Assembly: GCA_037176885.1 (NCBI GenBank)
Contig: JAWWNJ010000013.1
Location: 1,302,001 to 1,366,000 of the forward strand
DNA from: Favolaschia claudopus
Taxonomy: Eukaryota; Basidiomycota; Agaricomycetes; Agaricales; Mycenaceae
DNA: 64,000 nt
Direction: 5' to 3'
Shown here piece after piece: positions 1 through 11,261 of this stretch (position 1 is the stretch's first letter; each line of letters starts with the position of its first letter). The notes under the pieces are model-generated. The model was not told the origin of the DNA. It did no database searches and saw nothing but the letters and a program-made list of their open reading frames with translations. The position numbers and the translations under genes are program-made.

Positions 1-2360
1 TGAATTCAACCACGAATGACGGTTAATGATAGCACGAAACAAGGCTTGGGAAGAACCTCAAACGCACTGATCTGATTTCCATTGAAGTCTGCGAGATCGC
101 TCTTCTTGAACGTGATGCTTTCCAAGGCTGTCGAGCGGGAAGCATCCCAGCGAGCGGCCAAATCGTAAGCTGCCTGCGCCAATGTCTCGTCATATTTCAT
201 CTTAACAGGCAACTCCAACCCTTGGCCATAGAACCAGCCCTATGAACAAAATGAGTTGGGAAAAGATACAATAACCAGATGATAGAGCTCACATCCCAAT
301 CAACACTATCCAGCAACTTGATCTTCTCAGGTCCGCCATTCTTGGAGTAGAACTCGTAGAGATGGTCCTTCCATTGCTCAGTCGTGATGCTCTTGCCGAT
401 GAAGGTGTTGATGTAATCCTTCACGTATGGGAGGAAAACGTCAAGCCCGCCAAGAGTTTGCTCTACAGTGCACTTAGCAATTCAGGAAGCCACGGAAGAT
501 GGCCGATGCAACACACCGAGATGGAATATCAGATTTGCGCCTTTGTCGTACGGTACGCGCGAATACCCGTCGTCTGGGTCCTCACCAGGTTGGTAGTCGA
601 CGACTAGTTGCTGTGAGCGATGTGGAACATCAGCGAGCAAATCATTTGTGATAGTTTGTTTCTAGATACCTGATAACGCGGATTGTGAGCGAATCCCTCC
701 AGATCGTCGACGAGCCCCTTCGCGCCGATGATGTACGAAAAGCCGCGCGCGGCAGGCCCGTATAGAATCTGTAAGACAAGACGCTCGGTGTAAACAGTCC
801 ATCCTTCGTTGAGCCAGAAATGGGCAGCATGAGCATGGCTAAATAATGGGAGTTGGCGACGATTTGGAAAGATCCAAGGACGGGAACAGACGTTATACCG
901 TTGCCGAACCAGGAGTGTATTGATTCGTGGATTACGACGTCGACAAGGGTCCGATCTCCCGTTAGAAGCGCTATAAAAGGTTGCTATGGGTATGATCTAG
1001 GTCCTGCGAAGAAAAAACATACTTGGTGTAACAAAAGAGAGGCAGGCATTTTCCTACCAACGGTTTAATGCGGTCGCGAAAAGAAAACATTGCAGCGCAC
1101 CATTCCACCGTACGGGAAGGCCGGTGGGAGCACCAAGAGATCGTACACACCAAACTTGTACGGCGTAAGAAGCTGCTCTGCTGCCGCAATGAACCTGCAC
1201 TAGTTTTGGTCCTGGGGGCAAGGTAGTAGCGGGGAGTGAAATACCGATTTGTGTCCTCGCTAAACTCCCAAAATGCTGCCTCAAGGAGCTCTGGCTCGGC
1301 CCAAAGACCGGTTCGCCATTGCTTGTCTTCGAACTGGGCAAAAGGTCGATACCTAACGTTGCCACAGGCTATGGCAAGCAGATAGGACGGGATGGGTACG
1401 GGCTTGAAAGCAGGAATGAGTCTCCCGCCAGTTGAAATGGATTTCTATACCAATGTACCTGATTGTATGTATACACAACGGCGTCTTGACCAATTGCTTT
1501 CCCGTCGTGGGCTGGTCCATCTGCAGGAGGAGAGACCCGGATGGCAGAAAGGAGAACCGGGAGAACGGACGACACTTTTGCGGAGTACGTCTGTATGCAG
1601 GTCAGTAGAAGGTAAGGCGTTCGGAGCAGCACACACGATTTTGACCGAGGGGCTGTCTGTTTAAATGGTTGAGCATCTTCAAAGTAGGGGAATAATCATA
1701 TTACCTTGGACTGGGGCAAGCGCACGGGCGTGTATAGGCTGACACTGACTGAATAGATACGGAAACTGTTTTCCTTGTGTCTGCCTTCATTATTGATGAG
1801 TCGAATTCGCAACAAGGTTCGAAATTCAACTACTCTTTGGCTAGCCACTGGCCAATGATTTCGAAAAGTGAGCAACTTGACTCTGCTATGGCGAAAGATT
1901 CAGTACCTGGAGTGCCGTGCAATCTTTAGTGGTCTTGTAGGACACAGTGACGTTGACGGTCGTTCCAGATTTCAAACCCTTCGGCAGAGATACATGCAGC
2001 GCAGAGCCCATGACTTCGTGCTTAGCTTTGAGGTCATACTAGAGGATTGCGAATCAGAATTGCTCGTGCAACCAGAAATTAGATCGAACTTGCATACATT
2101 TGCCGAAGATCCGTTCACCTCTGCTCCGGATACTTGGAGATCCCCGGTGTCGAATCTACCAATGGGTGAGCCATTGCCTCTTGTACGAGGTGGTGGGCAT
2201 CTCACACAGCTTCGTTGACATCGTCGGCAAGAACTTTCATACGATGGGTAGCTGAACCGGACAGAACCTGGGCTGTAAAGTCCACCGACCAGTCGAAATC
2301 GATGTGTACGGAGGCGATCTGTTGATAATTGGATTGGGTGGTTGGATCGCGGTCTGCCAT
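1..2360 (-). CDS. LTA4H: Leukotriene A4 hydrolase-like M1 metallo-aminopeptidase, 3' end outside window
   Basis: Cytosolic zinc aminopeptidase/epoxide hydrolase of the M1 family. The start at 2360 gives MADRDPTTQSNY followed by HIDFDWSVDF, the typical LTA4H N-terminal beta-saddle opening. Splicing by eye gives the substrate-binding GGMEN motif across an intron near 1100-1050, then GDRTLVDVVIHESIHSWFGN (zinc-binding HExxH) near 960-900, and HFWLNEGWTVYTER after an intron near 835-780, supplying the third zinc ligand Glu. DDGYSRVPYDKGAN follows near 590-540. The C-terminal helical domain is seen at 424-6 with KSITTEQWKDHLYEF, VDWD and LPVKMKYDETLAQAAYDLA. All catalytic motifs are present, so the gene looks intact. 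The last exons lie left of position 1. Family identity is firm; exact splice sites are inferred. Confidence 0.9.
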
Positions 2361-3375
2361 GGTGTCTGGGGAACCTCAGTGAGAAACTTCGAATCTGGAG
2401 AAGATGAAGTGTGAAGATAAGATTAGCGATAATCAGGGAATTGTCATCATTATACAAGAACAAACAACAGTTTTCAACCTCCACCGTGACGGGTACAACC
2501 ACTCGAGGCTGCAGCCTGGCTACCAGGGATTCAAGTTGTATTCAGTTTCTCTTTGGCCCGTGAACGCGTGAACGCGTGAACCTGCGGTACAAAAAGCCAG
2601 TACCCCCTCGGAGATCTAAGTAACCCCAACTTGCTTCAAATTGCAATTTTCTCTGTTCGAAAGTTGAGTCCCAGGCGGACGATTCTCCGTTCCTCTCTGG
2701 CAGATGGAATAACTCGACATGCTTGCGACATGCAGCTCCCTTGGTACTCCCGTCGGAGGGAAGGAAAGTACTGTGAGAAATCATTCAAGCGGTCACAGTA
2801 ATCAAGTTTCGAACAGGCATCTTGAGTTGCATTATCTGGGCCAATCATTACCACATACGCGCAGTTGATCCTCGTCGTTGCAGACTTGCAGTTCAATAGG
2901 CGGGCTATACCAACCGTGCGCAATATTTATGGGAACCAACTCCCCGACCTTGATGATGCTTCTCTCCGTCTTCGCTCTGGCTATGGGAATCAAATGGCTC
3001 ATCCACCCATACTCCCATAGTGCTCGCATCTAAGCACCTGCGATGCGGCATCGTATTATCGTCTCTATTTCGCTCACGGTCTGCACGGAGATGTGTGGGC
3101 TGGTTACCGCCTTAGTCTACTACTTACTCTGCACCCAAGTCCGACTCCTCCGCGCGTCATCCAGTTCGCGTACCTCAATGCTATCCAATGCATAAATACT
3201 ACCCCCGTTCTGGCACGTCTTGGTCTGCGCTCTAGGCGACCGGGTGTTCCTTACTCTACACTGGCGACGACATTCTCAAGCCTGTCAGCTCGACAAGAAA
3301 TTCTAAGTTGCCGAACCCAATTTTAAACAAGCTACAAAGTTCTTCGAAAGCAGTTCTTGTTTCCCCGGTCTTCTC
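2361..3375. other. Intergenic region between divergent LTA4H and FAD oxidase genes
   Basis: About 1 kb with only short, unconvincing frames. It lies between the start codons of two divergently transcribed genes and so should hold both promoters. No coding or RNA feature was recognised. Confidence 0.5.
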
Positions 3376-5286
3376 ATGCCATCTCGTCTCGTTTTCCTGC
3401 TGCTTCCAAGCCTCCTTGTGTCTCAGGCGATTGCCACCCTATTCCCCGAAAGCGACCAAAGCGCGCATAAGGCTGCGCTTCAGGCTTGCAATCAGCTCGC
3501 CGTCTCGCTCGGATCACCCATAGTGCAAACGTCGGGCAGTAGCTATGAGAAGGCAGCCACGGATGCGTGGAATATAGAGAACTCACAATACCAACCGACG
3601 TGCATCGTGTTTCCGACGACATCTAAGCATGTTCAAATCGCCATGCAAGCAATATATGCCGCGAAATCCCATTACGCTGTTCAAGCGGGATCTCACAGTG
3701 CCATGAAAGGCTGGAATACGTGAGTTCTACCGTTCTTATCATGTGGTTCATTGTTGAATGCGGAATAGGGTTCAAGATGGAGTCTTAATCATCTTCTCCA
3801 ATATGCGCGATGCAACGTATGATCCTGTAAAGGATTCGATAACTTTGGAGCCCGGAGTGCATTGGCATGACGCAGTGACTGCACTGGAGCCGTTCGGCGT
3901 TGCTCCGGTTGGAGGTCAGATTTCCTTGGTTCTCTTGTAATCACCATTCCCACTCAAGGATCGGGTTCAGGTCGGGTCGGGTACGCGCGTCCGTTGTCAT
4001 CAAATCTATAAACGGCTGATTACAGCACAGCGATGTTGGCACAGGTCTGCTCCTGGGCGGAGGTTTATCTTGGCTCAGTCCGTCTCAGGGCTACGCGACG
4101 GATAATTTCAAGGAGCTCGATGTTGTCTTGGTGAACGGCGCCCTTGTGACTGCGACTGCTACAAACGAGTATCACGATCTATTTCGCGCTCTGAAAGGCG
4201 GTGGTAATCGGTTCGGTATCGTCACGCGATATGAATTGTACGCAGTGCACACCGGCACCAAAGACGAGAAGAATTGGTTTGGCGGCATGTTGCTCGTAAG
4301 ATGACTCTAATTTTTTAGTCGGGGAAGTGCCAAACAATTGTCATTCAGTTCAACTCGTCCGCAGAAGCTTTGTTGAACGCGACAGCGCGGTATGTCAGAG
4401 AGATAGACGACCCCAAGGCCGGTAAGTGAATTAACATTGGCCATTTAGTCGCTCTCTCACTTTGTTTCCGGCATGCAGTCTTGTTGTCGACTTTCTCAAA
4501 CGCGAGAACCGGAGATAGTCTCGCGCCCTTCTATCTAATGGTCCTGTTTTACAACGGCGTGAATCTCCCCGAGGAAATCTTTGGCGATTTCCTGTCCATT
4601 CCCGCGATGAGTTCCACTCTGGGTCCCATGAGCTACTTGGATGTTTCCGAAACTCTGGGGCTGGGAGACGATCGTGGATATGTTCAACGTTTCGGTGCTT
4701 CAGCTTTGGTCGGCGACGAAGAATCGTACTTGGAAGCCTTTGATCATTGGACGAACTTCACCCAAGCTTTCCAGGCAGATTTCAACATAACCACTCTGGC
4801 ATTTACTCCTGTTCCCAATTCACAGATCCAGGCTGGGCGTGCTAAAGGAGGGAATATTATCAACGCCCCTCACGGCGGGTTCGCAGCGGTACAAATTGCC
4901 GAACAGTTCAATGCCGGACTCAACCGCATCCCTCCACAAGTTCAGGGAGGTTTAGATTTGCTTTTCGAGCAGTATGTCGTCTGTATGCGATGGGTACGAA
5001 ACAAGCTAAATTCGAAGTACAGAATACCTCCTTCGCCAGGCTTACCGCTTTGTGAGCCAATTTCCTCGTTGAATCTTTGGTAGTGCTTGAATGCAAGCTG
5101 CTTAGATCTCAGTGAAAGTGATCCTTGTCAGAAGGTGTTCGAAAGCTATGGCGATTACGAGTTGCTGAAGCAAATATATGCAAAGTATGACCCAGAAAAG
5201 TTAGTATCTCGATATTTCCGGAACAGCTGCTCATTCTACTGCATAGGTTCAACGTAAAACACACACAAGGTCCAATTGGACTGTGA
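3376..5286 (+). CDS. Secreted FAD-linked oxidase, berberine-bridge-enzyme-like (PCMH-type FAD domain)
   Basis: Predicted secreted flavoprotein oxidase of about 504 residues; substrate unknown. A hydrophobic signal peptide occupies residues 1-20. The FAD domain follows: PTCIVFPTTSKHV, then AGSHSAMKG, whose His is the expected flavin attachment site, then VGGRVGDVGTG and LLLGGGLSWLSPSQG. I see no Cys at the second flavin-linkage position of true berberine bridge enzymes. The C-terminal substrate and BBE portion ends with YGDYELLKQIYAKYDP and HTQGPIGL. Inferred exons are 3376-3719, 3769-3914, 3971-3980, 4031-4295, 4349-4421, 4479-4971, 5018-5067, 5106-5199 and 5247-5286; the total is divisible by three and all motifs stay in frame. 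The third exon is only 10 nt but is needed to restore the VGGRVGDVG motif. Confidence 0.88.
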
Positions 5287-5784
5287 AGTTCAGAAGTAAT
5301 TCTGAGTATCTACTTATGATGTTCCCCTAGTTCGGTTAACTTGCAATTAGTCATATAAATATTGTAGAAACCTGCTCATGCACGTTGCACACAATCTTGT
5401 GTAGTTATAGGTATTTTTTCATGTTCACCGAATTTATTGTCGGATTGTTCTTGCTCACCCTCTCCTGAGACTGGGTTGTTTTTTCCACGGTTGAACTATG
5501 TTTTGACAGAGGAAATTTCATTACAGTGGTACTAGAGTAAGTTTGTAGATATACTTACAGAGGTCCTAATATTGGTGTGATACAGTGAACTGCCTGTGTA
5601 TCGACCGAGACATGGTATAAGTACCTTCGAATTCTTTTTCCATCCGATCAACAAGGAAGGAAGGACAGATACAGATTACGAACTTTCGCTGCCAATGCTG
5701 ACGTCCGCAGAAGATGAGATCTATGAGACCTGTGCCCGCGCATGTGAACTACAATCCCAATTTCAAGTTGAGTGCCGCCTTCAG
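5287..5784. other. Intergenic stretch before the 1.1 kb repeat
   Basis: Presumed 3' flank of the FAD oxidase. It is relatively AT-rich and no gene was recognised. Confidence 0.4.
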
Positions 5785-6892
5785 CACACCTTCCTATTTG
5801 GGACGAAAGCGGTTGTTTGCGCAAGTTGACGTCAGAGCTTCCAAGCAAGCTTGGACTCTCACACTACTCTCACTCTTACGGACTTTGAACGCATTTCAAT
5901 GCTCTCATCTCCGCTCCTATGTCTTGGCTAAGGAAACTGCGCCTACGACTCACACTCTGGCTTTATTTCAAGCCCAGGTCCCTCTTTTTGGAGCACACAT
6001 ATTTTCTGCGCTTACTTTTGCGGTCTGCATCCTCAGTAATTTCGGATTCCACATTCACTTGACTTGCGAATAACAGAAGCCCCCATCGTCTCAGAATAGC
6101 ATGGCTACTGCTACGGCCTACATGGAGATGGAGGGTTCCCGTCGACGCACCTCTTGCTGTCCATACTCTGCAACAAAACCCGGGAATCGTACAGCAACGC
6201 AGAGCTGAGCTGGAAATGACTAAGCTGCGCTACACGTGGATCTTTGGCGCTCGAGATACACCGCTGCGTGCTCTATACCGTCTATACGAGTGCACAGTGG
6301 ATTACGACGCCAACGAAACGATGCTGGACTCGCAATATTGGTTTCATCAGCAGGCGCATTGGCGTCTCGCGGACGTTCCGGATCCTGAAGACCCTGATCC
6401 AACTCGATATGCGATTCTTGCGTCTCTGGTCGAGGATCTTGTCGATTCCTTCAACTATAAAATAAAACTAGGATTGCGACGCGGAATCACTTTCGAGAAT
6501 CCGTGGCTTATCAAAGATTTCAAGGACGATGCGGATCCGCCATCCGAAAGCCCTCCATTATGGACGAGCCGTGTTGGTCCCCTCACCGAACATCTGGAGC
6601 TCAGTCCCAAATGCAAGGCGACACCGGCTTTTGCGCGACGCAATATCAAAGCGAACACGAACCAGCTACGGAACATCTAGCGGTCACTAGACAGACAGGT
6701 ATCGTCAATTAAACCCATGTTCGACGCTCAAATCTCAACCGCGATGCCCAGCTCATCATACTTGCTCTCATACTCCTTGTTTATGAGCTCGACGTGTTCT
6801 GGCCTGATCAAGGCTCCGGACTCGTACCAGTCTCTCATCTCAGACAACTTCAACATCCCACCGCGCTCCTCGACCAAGATTCGCAGAATCGA
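5785..6892. repeat. Inverted 1.1 kb segmental duplication, copy 1
   Basis: This segment matches 17648-18722 in inverted orientation. The outer edge reads CTTCCTATTTGGGACGAAAG in this copy and is nearly identical there. The inner edge lies within the 3' end of the nucleotidyltransferase-like gene. Both copies contain a plus-sense (relative to copy 1) hypothetical ORF converging on the tail of that gene. The same edge sequence, without the rest, recurs at about 25030. Boundaries are estimated by eye. Confidence 0.8.
6216..6680 (+). CDS. Hypothetical protein, paralogue of the ORF at 17846-18760
   Basis: This open frame of 154 codons is nearly identical in translation to the C-terminal half of the longer minus-strand ORF at 17846-18760. 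Shared stretches include RDTPLRALYRLYECTVDYDA, DSQYWFHQQAHWRL and LVEDLVDSFNYKIKLGLRRG. The frame can be followed upstream to about 5890, but a TGA near 6060 interrupts it; that TGA could sit in a small intron, since a GTAATT donor and an AACAG acceptor flank it. Conservation of the reading frame between the copies argues for a real or recently real gene. I do not recognise the family and assign no function. Confidence 0.55.
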   Translation: MTKLRYTWIFGARDTPLRALYRLYECTVDYDANETMLDSQYWFHQQAHWRLADVPDPEDPDPTRYAILASLVEDLVDSFNYKIKLGLRRGITFENPWLIKDFKDDADPPSESPPLWTSRVGPLTEHLELSPKCKATPAFARRNIKANTNQLRNI

Positions 6893-7533
6893 GACGGCAT
6901 CCTTTATGTCTTTCGGGTCTTCGAAATTGCCTGCACGCACGATTTTGCCGACAAGCTGGAATCTCCAGTCCGCAGCGAATACCTGTAGAGTAGCGGACTC
7001 GTACAGGAGTACACGCTGCCGAACGGAATTGTCGAATAGTGTGTCACCGCCACGATTGTTGGCGACGTATGCAATCTAAATCACCGACGCTCACTCCATC
7101 ACTACAGACTACGGACAGTGGATAACAACACAAACCATCTCGGCGTTGAACGTTGATCCACGATGGAGGGGCCCCGCTGTATCGGACATAGTCTCTCCCG
7201 GCCGCCAATACAGCCGCCAAATCGTCCGCATTGGGCGTATAAACGTCGACGTCCTTTGTTTTCTTGCGATTCTTGAACACCAATACAGAGCAAGCTCCTC
7301 CAGCTGAAACGATCTGGTATGTTTTTCCAGGATTTTCTCGTTCAAGCCACTGGGAGATGTAGTTGAACCCTGAAGGATAGTTAATAGCTACTGACTCCAT
7401 TGCTCGCTGGACAAGTACCGGCTCTCATGTCCCCAGCACTGATTCCGAGGTCATCTAGCCCATCGTCGGATTTCACGTTGCGGGTGAGGGCCGATTTGAT
7501 CTTGGTCACAATGCTGGACATGTTCGAGGACAT
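6728..7533 (-). CDS. Nucleotidyltransferase-fold-like hypothetical protein
   Basis: The probable start at 7533 gives MSSNMSSIVTKIKSAL; an intron (donor GTACTT, acceptor CTTCAG near 7420-7370) joins it to FNYISQWLERENPGKTYQ. The core, VSAGGACSVLVFKNRKKTKD followed by VDVY, resembles the GG...DxD pattern of minimal nucleotidyltransferase folds, so that fold is an inference. The C-terminal half reads ADWRFQLVGKIVRAGNFEDP, DIKDAVSILRILVEE and a conserved tail. Between 7150 and 7075 the two halves are in different frames; a non-consensus donor after PPSWIN would join them, otherwise there is a frameshift. The last 55 or so codons are duplicated and broken at 17648-17806. Confidence 0.55.
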
Positions 7534-7735
7534 CTGTATATATCGAGCGACGGTTCGGTGCACCTGCAGAAGGGATGTGGGTCCACAGGAACGTGTCCCC
7601 TCGGGCCGCCCTTAATTATAGTCTTTGATCGATACTAACTTGATTCCAAAATGGTTGATAAAATTCACAACGCCTCTCGAAAGTGAGGGAAGGGCATGGA
7701 CGTCTGTTTTTTCTTTGTAGACAGTGGCATAATAT

Positions 7736-8125
7736 TCAGTACGAGAGCGCTTGAGGCAAGAGAAAACCAAAGTAGTGTAAACAAAATCGAGAAGGAGGCT
7801 GTCCGCTACCTCCGCCCTCGCCTCCGGCGATAGCGAGTTGCTGCGCTGTTTGGTCCAGGATTTCGAGGTACGCTTGGAATGCCTGCTCCCCAGGGCCTCC
7901 GACGGTGAAAGACGTTGGTATGGCTTGCATAATCTTTGTGCCAGCGACCGCTTTACTGATCTTACCATTCCTGAACAGCTCGACGATTTTGTCGCATTCG
8001 AGAATGATGCTCTCTCGATCCCTGAGGTCCTCGGGGACATTCGCTGCAGAAGACTGGGGAATGGTCATTGGTCCAGTAGGTCCTGCGGGTCCCTCTGGTC
8101 CTGTATGCGGCGCATTTGTTGACAT
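7736..8125 (-). pseudogene. Gag-like / retroelement-associated protein, N-terminal relic
   Basis: The frame begins with a Gly-Pro-rich leader (GPEGPAGPTGPM) and continues with LRDRESIILECDKIVELFRN, GKISKAVAGTKIMQAI and GEQAFQAYLEILDQTA. From general familiarity with Agaricomycete genomes this resembles the start of repetitive proteins that travel with reverse-transcriptase elements. Only about 100 residues of the conserved part remain and no polymerase follows, so I treat it as a truncated relic. The family assignment is from memory and not certain. Confidence 0.45.
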
Positions 8126-9091
8126 AGGGGTGGCAAAGTCAGCCCGTTGGATGGAATAAACGTAGTCAAGGACTCGTCACTGAGGGGTCCCGTGGAGAAG
8201 CGACATGGATCAGCGGAGTTTGAAACTTCGCTCCATTTGGAAGCTGCTAAATTGGGCAACTGCTCCTACTTTCGATACCTCTGAGCATACTGCCACTCTC
8301 CGAGCCTCAAAAATATGTTCAGAGTATTGTATATGTGCTACAGTTTGACTGCTCTGGTTTTAGCGGCGGCTTGAAGTCACTTTTTCCCTCAAAGCACGCT
8401 TGGACTCGATTCTAAACTTTCGACGAACATTGATTGGAAGTACAAGTAGCAGAAAATATTGCGCAAATATACTTTGAAGATAAAATCCACCTTGACAGAG
8501 TCAGTTTTCGCAGCAAGCTGGACCATAGAGCTCAACGCGAGTGCGCAAAGCTTTCGGTGTGTGATGGCCGTTGCAGCGACTTTCCTAGAATGGATGCCGT
8601 GAGCAAGCCGAGCCATCAATTGTCGCTTCTCAGCCGACCCCCCTGACGCGTCCAAGACTTTATATACGTTTGAACGACTATCTTCAAAAAAGTTTATAAA
8701 GTCTTGTTTATGAGACTAGAATAAACGTAGATTATTCAAGTATAAGAATCGAGCTCATGCACTATTGTACAAAATAATCAGAGAGAGAGAAGAGCTGAAG
8801 CAGACCAACGCAACACACCTAACGGACAAACTAGTCAGAGAGAGAGAAGAGCTAGATAGCTCCCGTCTCGCTCTGGACTAATTGTCGCTAGGGGTTGGTA
8901 TCCACGCGCGCGGAGCGGTACGCTAACAAGTGTGTGTGGAACACACTGCTAGGAATACGGCAAACCTGTTGCTTCGCGCTCGGGGGGCTAGCCTCAGCAC
9001 AACGAGGTTTGCGAGTGCACTCGCTAGACCTACTCGAGCCTGTTAGACTTGAGTAAACATCAGTTTAAACTCGACTTAATCTTCAACCACC
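8126..9091. other. Upstream region of TBCC with a 19-nt direct repeat
   Basis: No gene is recognised here. An identical sequence, TCAGAGAGAGAGAAGAGCT, occurs at 8778-8796 and 8835-8853. The stretch 8880-9060 is rich in short palindromic words and could be mobile-element debris or 5' untranslated sequence of the TBCC gene. Confidence 0.4.
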
Positions 9092-10237
9092 ATGTCCGAC
9101 CCAACTTGGTCCTTCTCACAGAGTTTCTCAGCTCAATTCCAAGCCTCCCGCACGGGTCTGCCAAATTCATCTCCTGCATCAAGTTCTGGATCTTGAACGG
9201 TCTCTGAGCTCATAGAACTCGAATCACGCGTCGAGGCTTCAAAGTCGACACAACCAACAACGGATGCCTTGCAAGCCCTATCTGTGGAGCTGGCGAAGCT
9301 AACGAAGACATTGTCGGATGCGACGGGCTCTATACCAAGTTATGATCAGCGACAATACGAGTTGGTTCGTCTCTAGACGGTCTCGCAAATTTTCAAGCCG
9401 TGCTGAGGATTCTCAGCAACTCAAGGGTCTGCAAACGTCTCTCGAGCAACTGCGCGCGTCGCTTCCGAAGACCAAGTTTGCATTCAAGCGCAAGATTGCT
9501 CCGCCTACTTCCAGTGCTGCCGTACCAGTGGTGCCAGAGCTCCCATCGTCTGAGCGTGTTTCTACCGCAATGTCGGCCAATCTTACCCTGTCATCGTATT
9601 CTATGCGATATCTCACCGCGGCTGCTATATCGAACCCATCTCAGGCGACCGATCTTGCCATATCCGACCTAGATAAATGCATCGTCAATTTATTGCCAGA
9701 CGCATCTCCGACTTTGAAAATCTCAGCGCTCCATATACGGAATCTAACAGACAGCGTCCTTCTGCTCCCAGTCATCGAAGGAAGTGTATTGCTTCATGAC
9801 GTCCGTCGGTGTATCGTTGTCGTTGGCTGTCATCAGGTTCGTTTCTGCTCTCCCTAGCTTTGATGAGACGGACATTGAAAGTATGGCCTAGTTTCGCATG
9901 CATACCTCCACGAACGTCGACGTCTATCTCTCCATTCCCTCGAATCCAATCATTGAGCACTGCTCCGAGATTCGATTCGCGTCCTATCCTCCCGCCCTCT
10001 CAGCTTCCAAGGACGCCACTTTTGTATGTCATCTTCTTCTTGCCTCACGCTCAATTCACTAACACGAGAACGCAGTCCGACGAATTCTCCGTCCAGGATT
10101 TCTCCCATATCAAATCCACGCCTTCACCCAATTGGACTAAGCTGCCACCTGAGGATCGTATCAAGGCTTGGCCAACCGATGCATCTTTGTCAGAGACTGA
10201 AGTGTTAGCCGTAGTCAATGGATTGGTGTCCCATTGA
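9092..10237 (+). CDS. TBCC: Tubulin-binding cofactor C
   Basis: Tubulin-folding cofactor that, with cofactors D and E, stimulates GTP hydrolysis by beta-tubulin and releases assembly-competent heterodimers. Inferred exons are 9092-9155, 9216-9364, 9408-9836, 9892-10023 and 10076-10237. The N-terminal helical part ends with SLPKTKFAFKRK, as in other TBCC proteins. The C-terminal beta-helix domain carries VIEGSVLLHDVRRC and then CHQFRMHTSTNVDVYL, which includes the catalytic Gln-x-Arg arginine finger expected for the GAP activity; NPIIEHC follows. An in-frame TGA at 9194-9196 falls inside the first intron, so the gene is intact. Confidence 0.9.
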
Positions 10238-10478
10238 GACTCTGAATTTATCTCGAAAAGCTGTAGAGTTTGCACCGCTTGTATGTACACACTGCTACAC
10301 AACTATATTGAAGAATTTCGTTTCCTTCTACGGCCAAATGAACAACGCGCGTGCGGTAAATCATTGCCGTGAGCGAACAAAGGCTGTACACAATTTGGTA
10401 TACTCCAGCATGGCCGCGCTTCGCGCATCCAGCCCTCTCTTCTTCCTCCTCCTCTTTGCCTCTTAAAATCGCCAAATC

Positions 10479-10959
10479 ATGTCTGGAGAGGACGCTGCCG
10501 GCGCGTGTTGCGGGATCTGCTGTACGTCTCTGCGCTCGCCGTTGAAGCTACTTGTGACTCAACTCAAATCACCGTCCTTTCAAAATTTCAAGTGTTATGC
10601 GGTTTCGGCGCTTTGTACGCATTTCAGCTGCTCCAATTCAACCCTAAGGCCTAATCCTCTCATGACAACTAACACAAAACAGAACTAACTGGTGCAACAC
10701 CACCGCATGCGGTGGGCGAGGCGGCAGCGGCGGGCCTTCGACGGGATGCTGCGGCTCGTGTTGCAGCAAGTCGTTTAATGAAGATTCGATGGACAGGTGG
10801 GACAAGGATAGGGCTGAGATACGCGAGACGAAGCCTGCGGAAGAGCAACCCACGCCGACTGAGCCTATGTCGATTTCGAACTCGGGGCCGGGGCCGGAGA
10901 ACGGTAAAGTGGAGCCTGGCGCGCATCCTGCTGTGCTTCAGCCAGGGGTTCAGACGTGA
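10479..10959 (+). CDS. Small cysteine-rich conserved fungal protein
   Basis: Three exons, 10479-10521, 10594-10615 (22 nt) and 10683-10959, give 113 residues. The N-terminal half is Cys- and Gly-rich: ACCGICLLCGFGALLTNWCN, then TTACGGRGG and GCCGSCCSKSFNEDSMDRW. The C-terminal half is Pro/Glu-rich and probably disordered. The clustered cysteines next to a short hydrophobic stretch suggest palmitoylation or membrane association, but this is inference. I recognise the GCCGSCC...FxEDS pattern as recurring in basidiomycetes without a known function. Confidence 0.72.
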
Positions 10960-11261
10960 AGAGCAAAAGCAAGGAGGTCTGTGCGCGTTTGTTGTTCGAA
11001 TATGAATCAGAACTGATTGCAGAGCCTTTACCAGCTTCAGCTTCACATATTCGTCCTGTAGACCGTCCTCTTTCCCTTTATCACATACCCTTGCGTACAT
11101 ACGCGCCCTTGTATCCATTTTGAATCGCTTTCATACAGTCAGTATCACCCCGAATGAGATGTCGACAGCAAGCTTGAATTTCCGAAAGCAAAATAACAAT
11201 AAGTATCAACGCAGTTAATCTACATTTGAGCACCCAACAAACCGAAATCAAACCCTGAAAT

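Noticed and set aside
9194..9196. In-frame TGA early in the TBCC gene
   Set aside because: It lies within a 60-base intron (9156-9215) whose removal gives a continuous TBCC N-terminus, so it is not a nonsense mutation.
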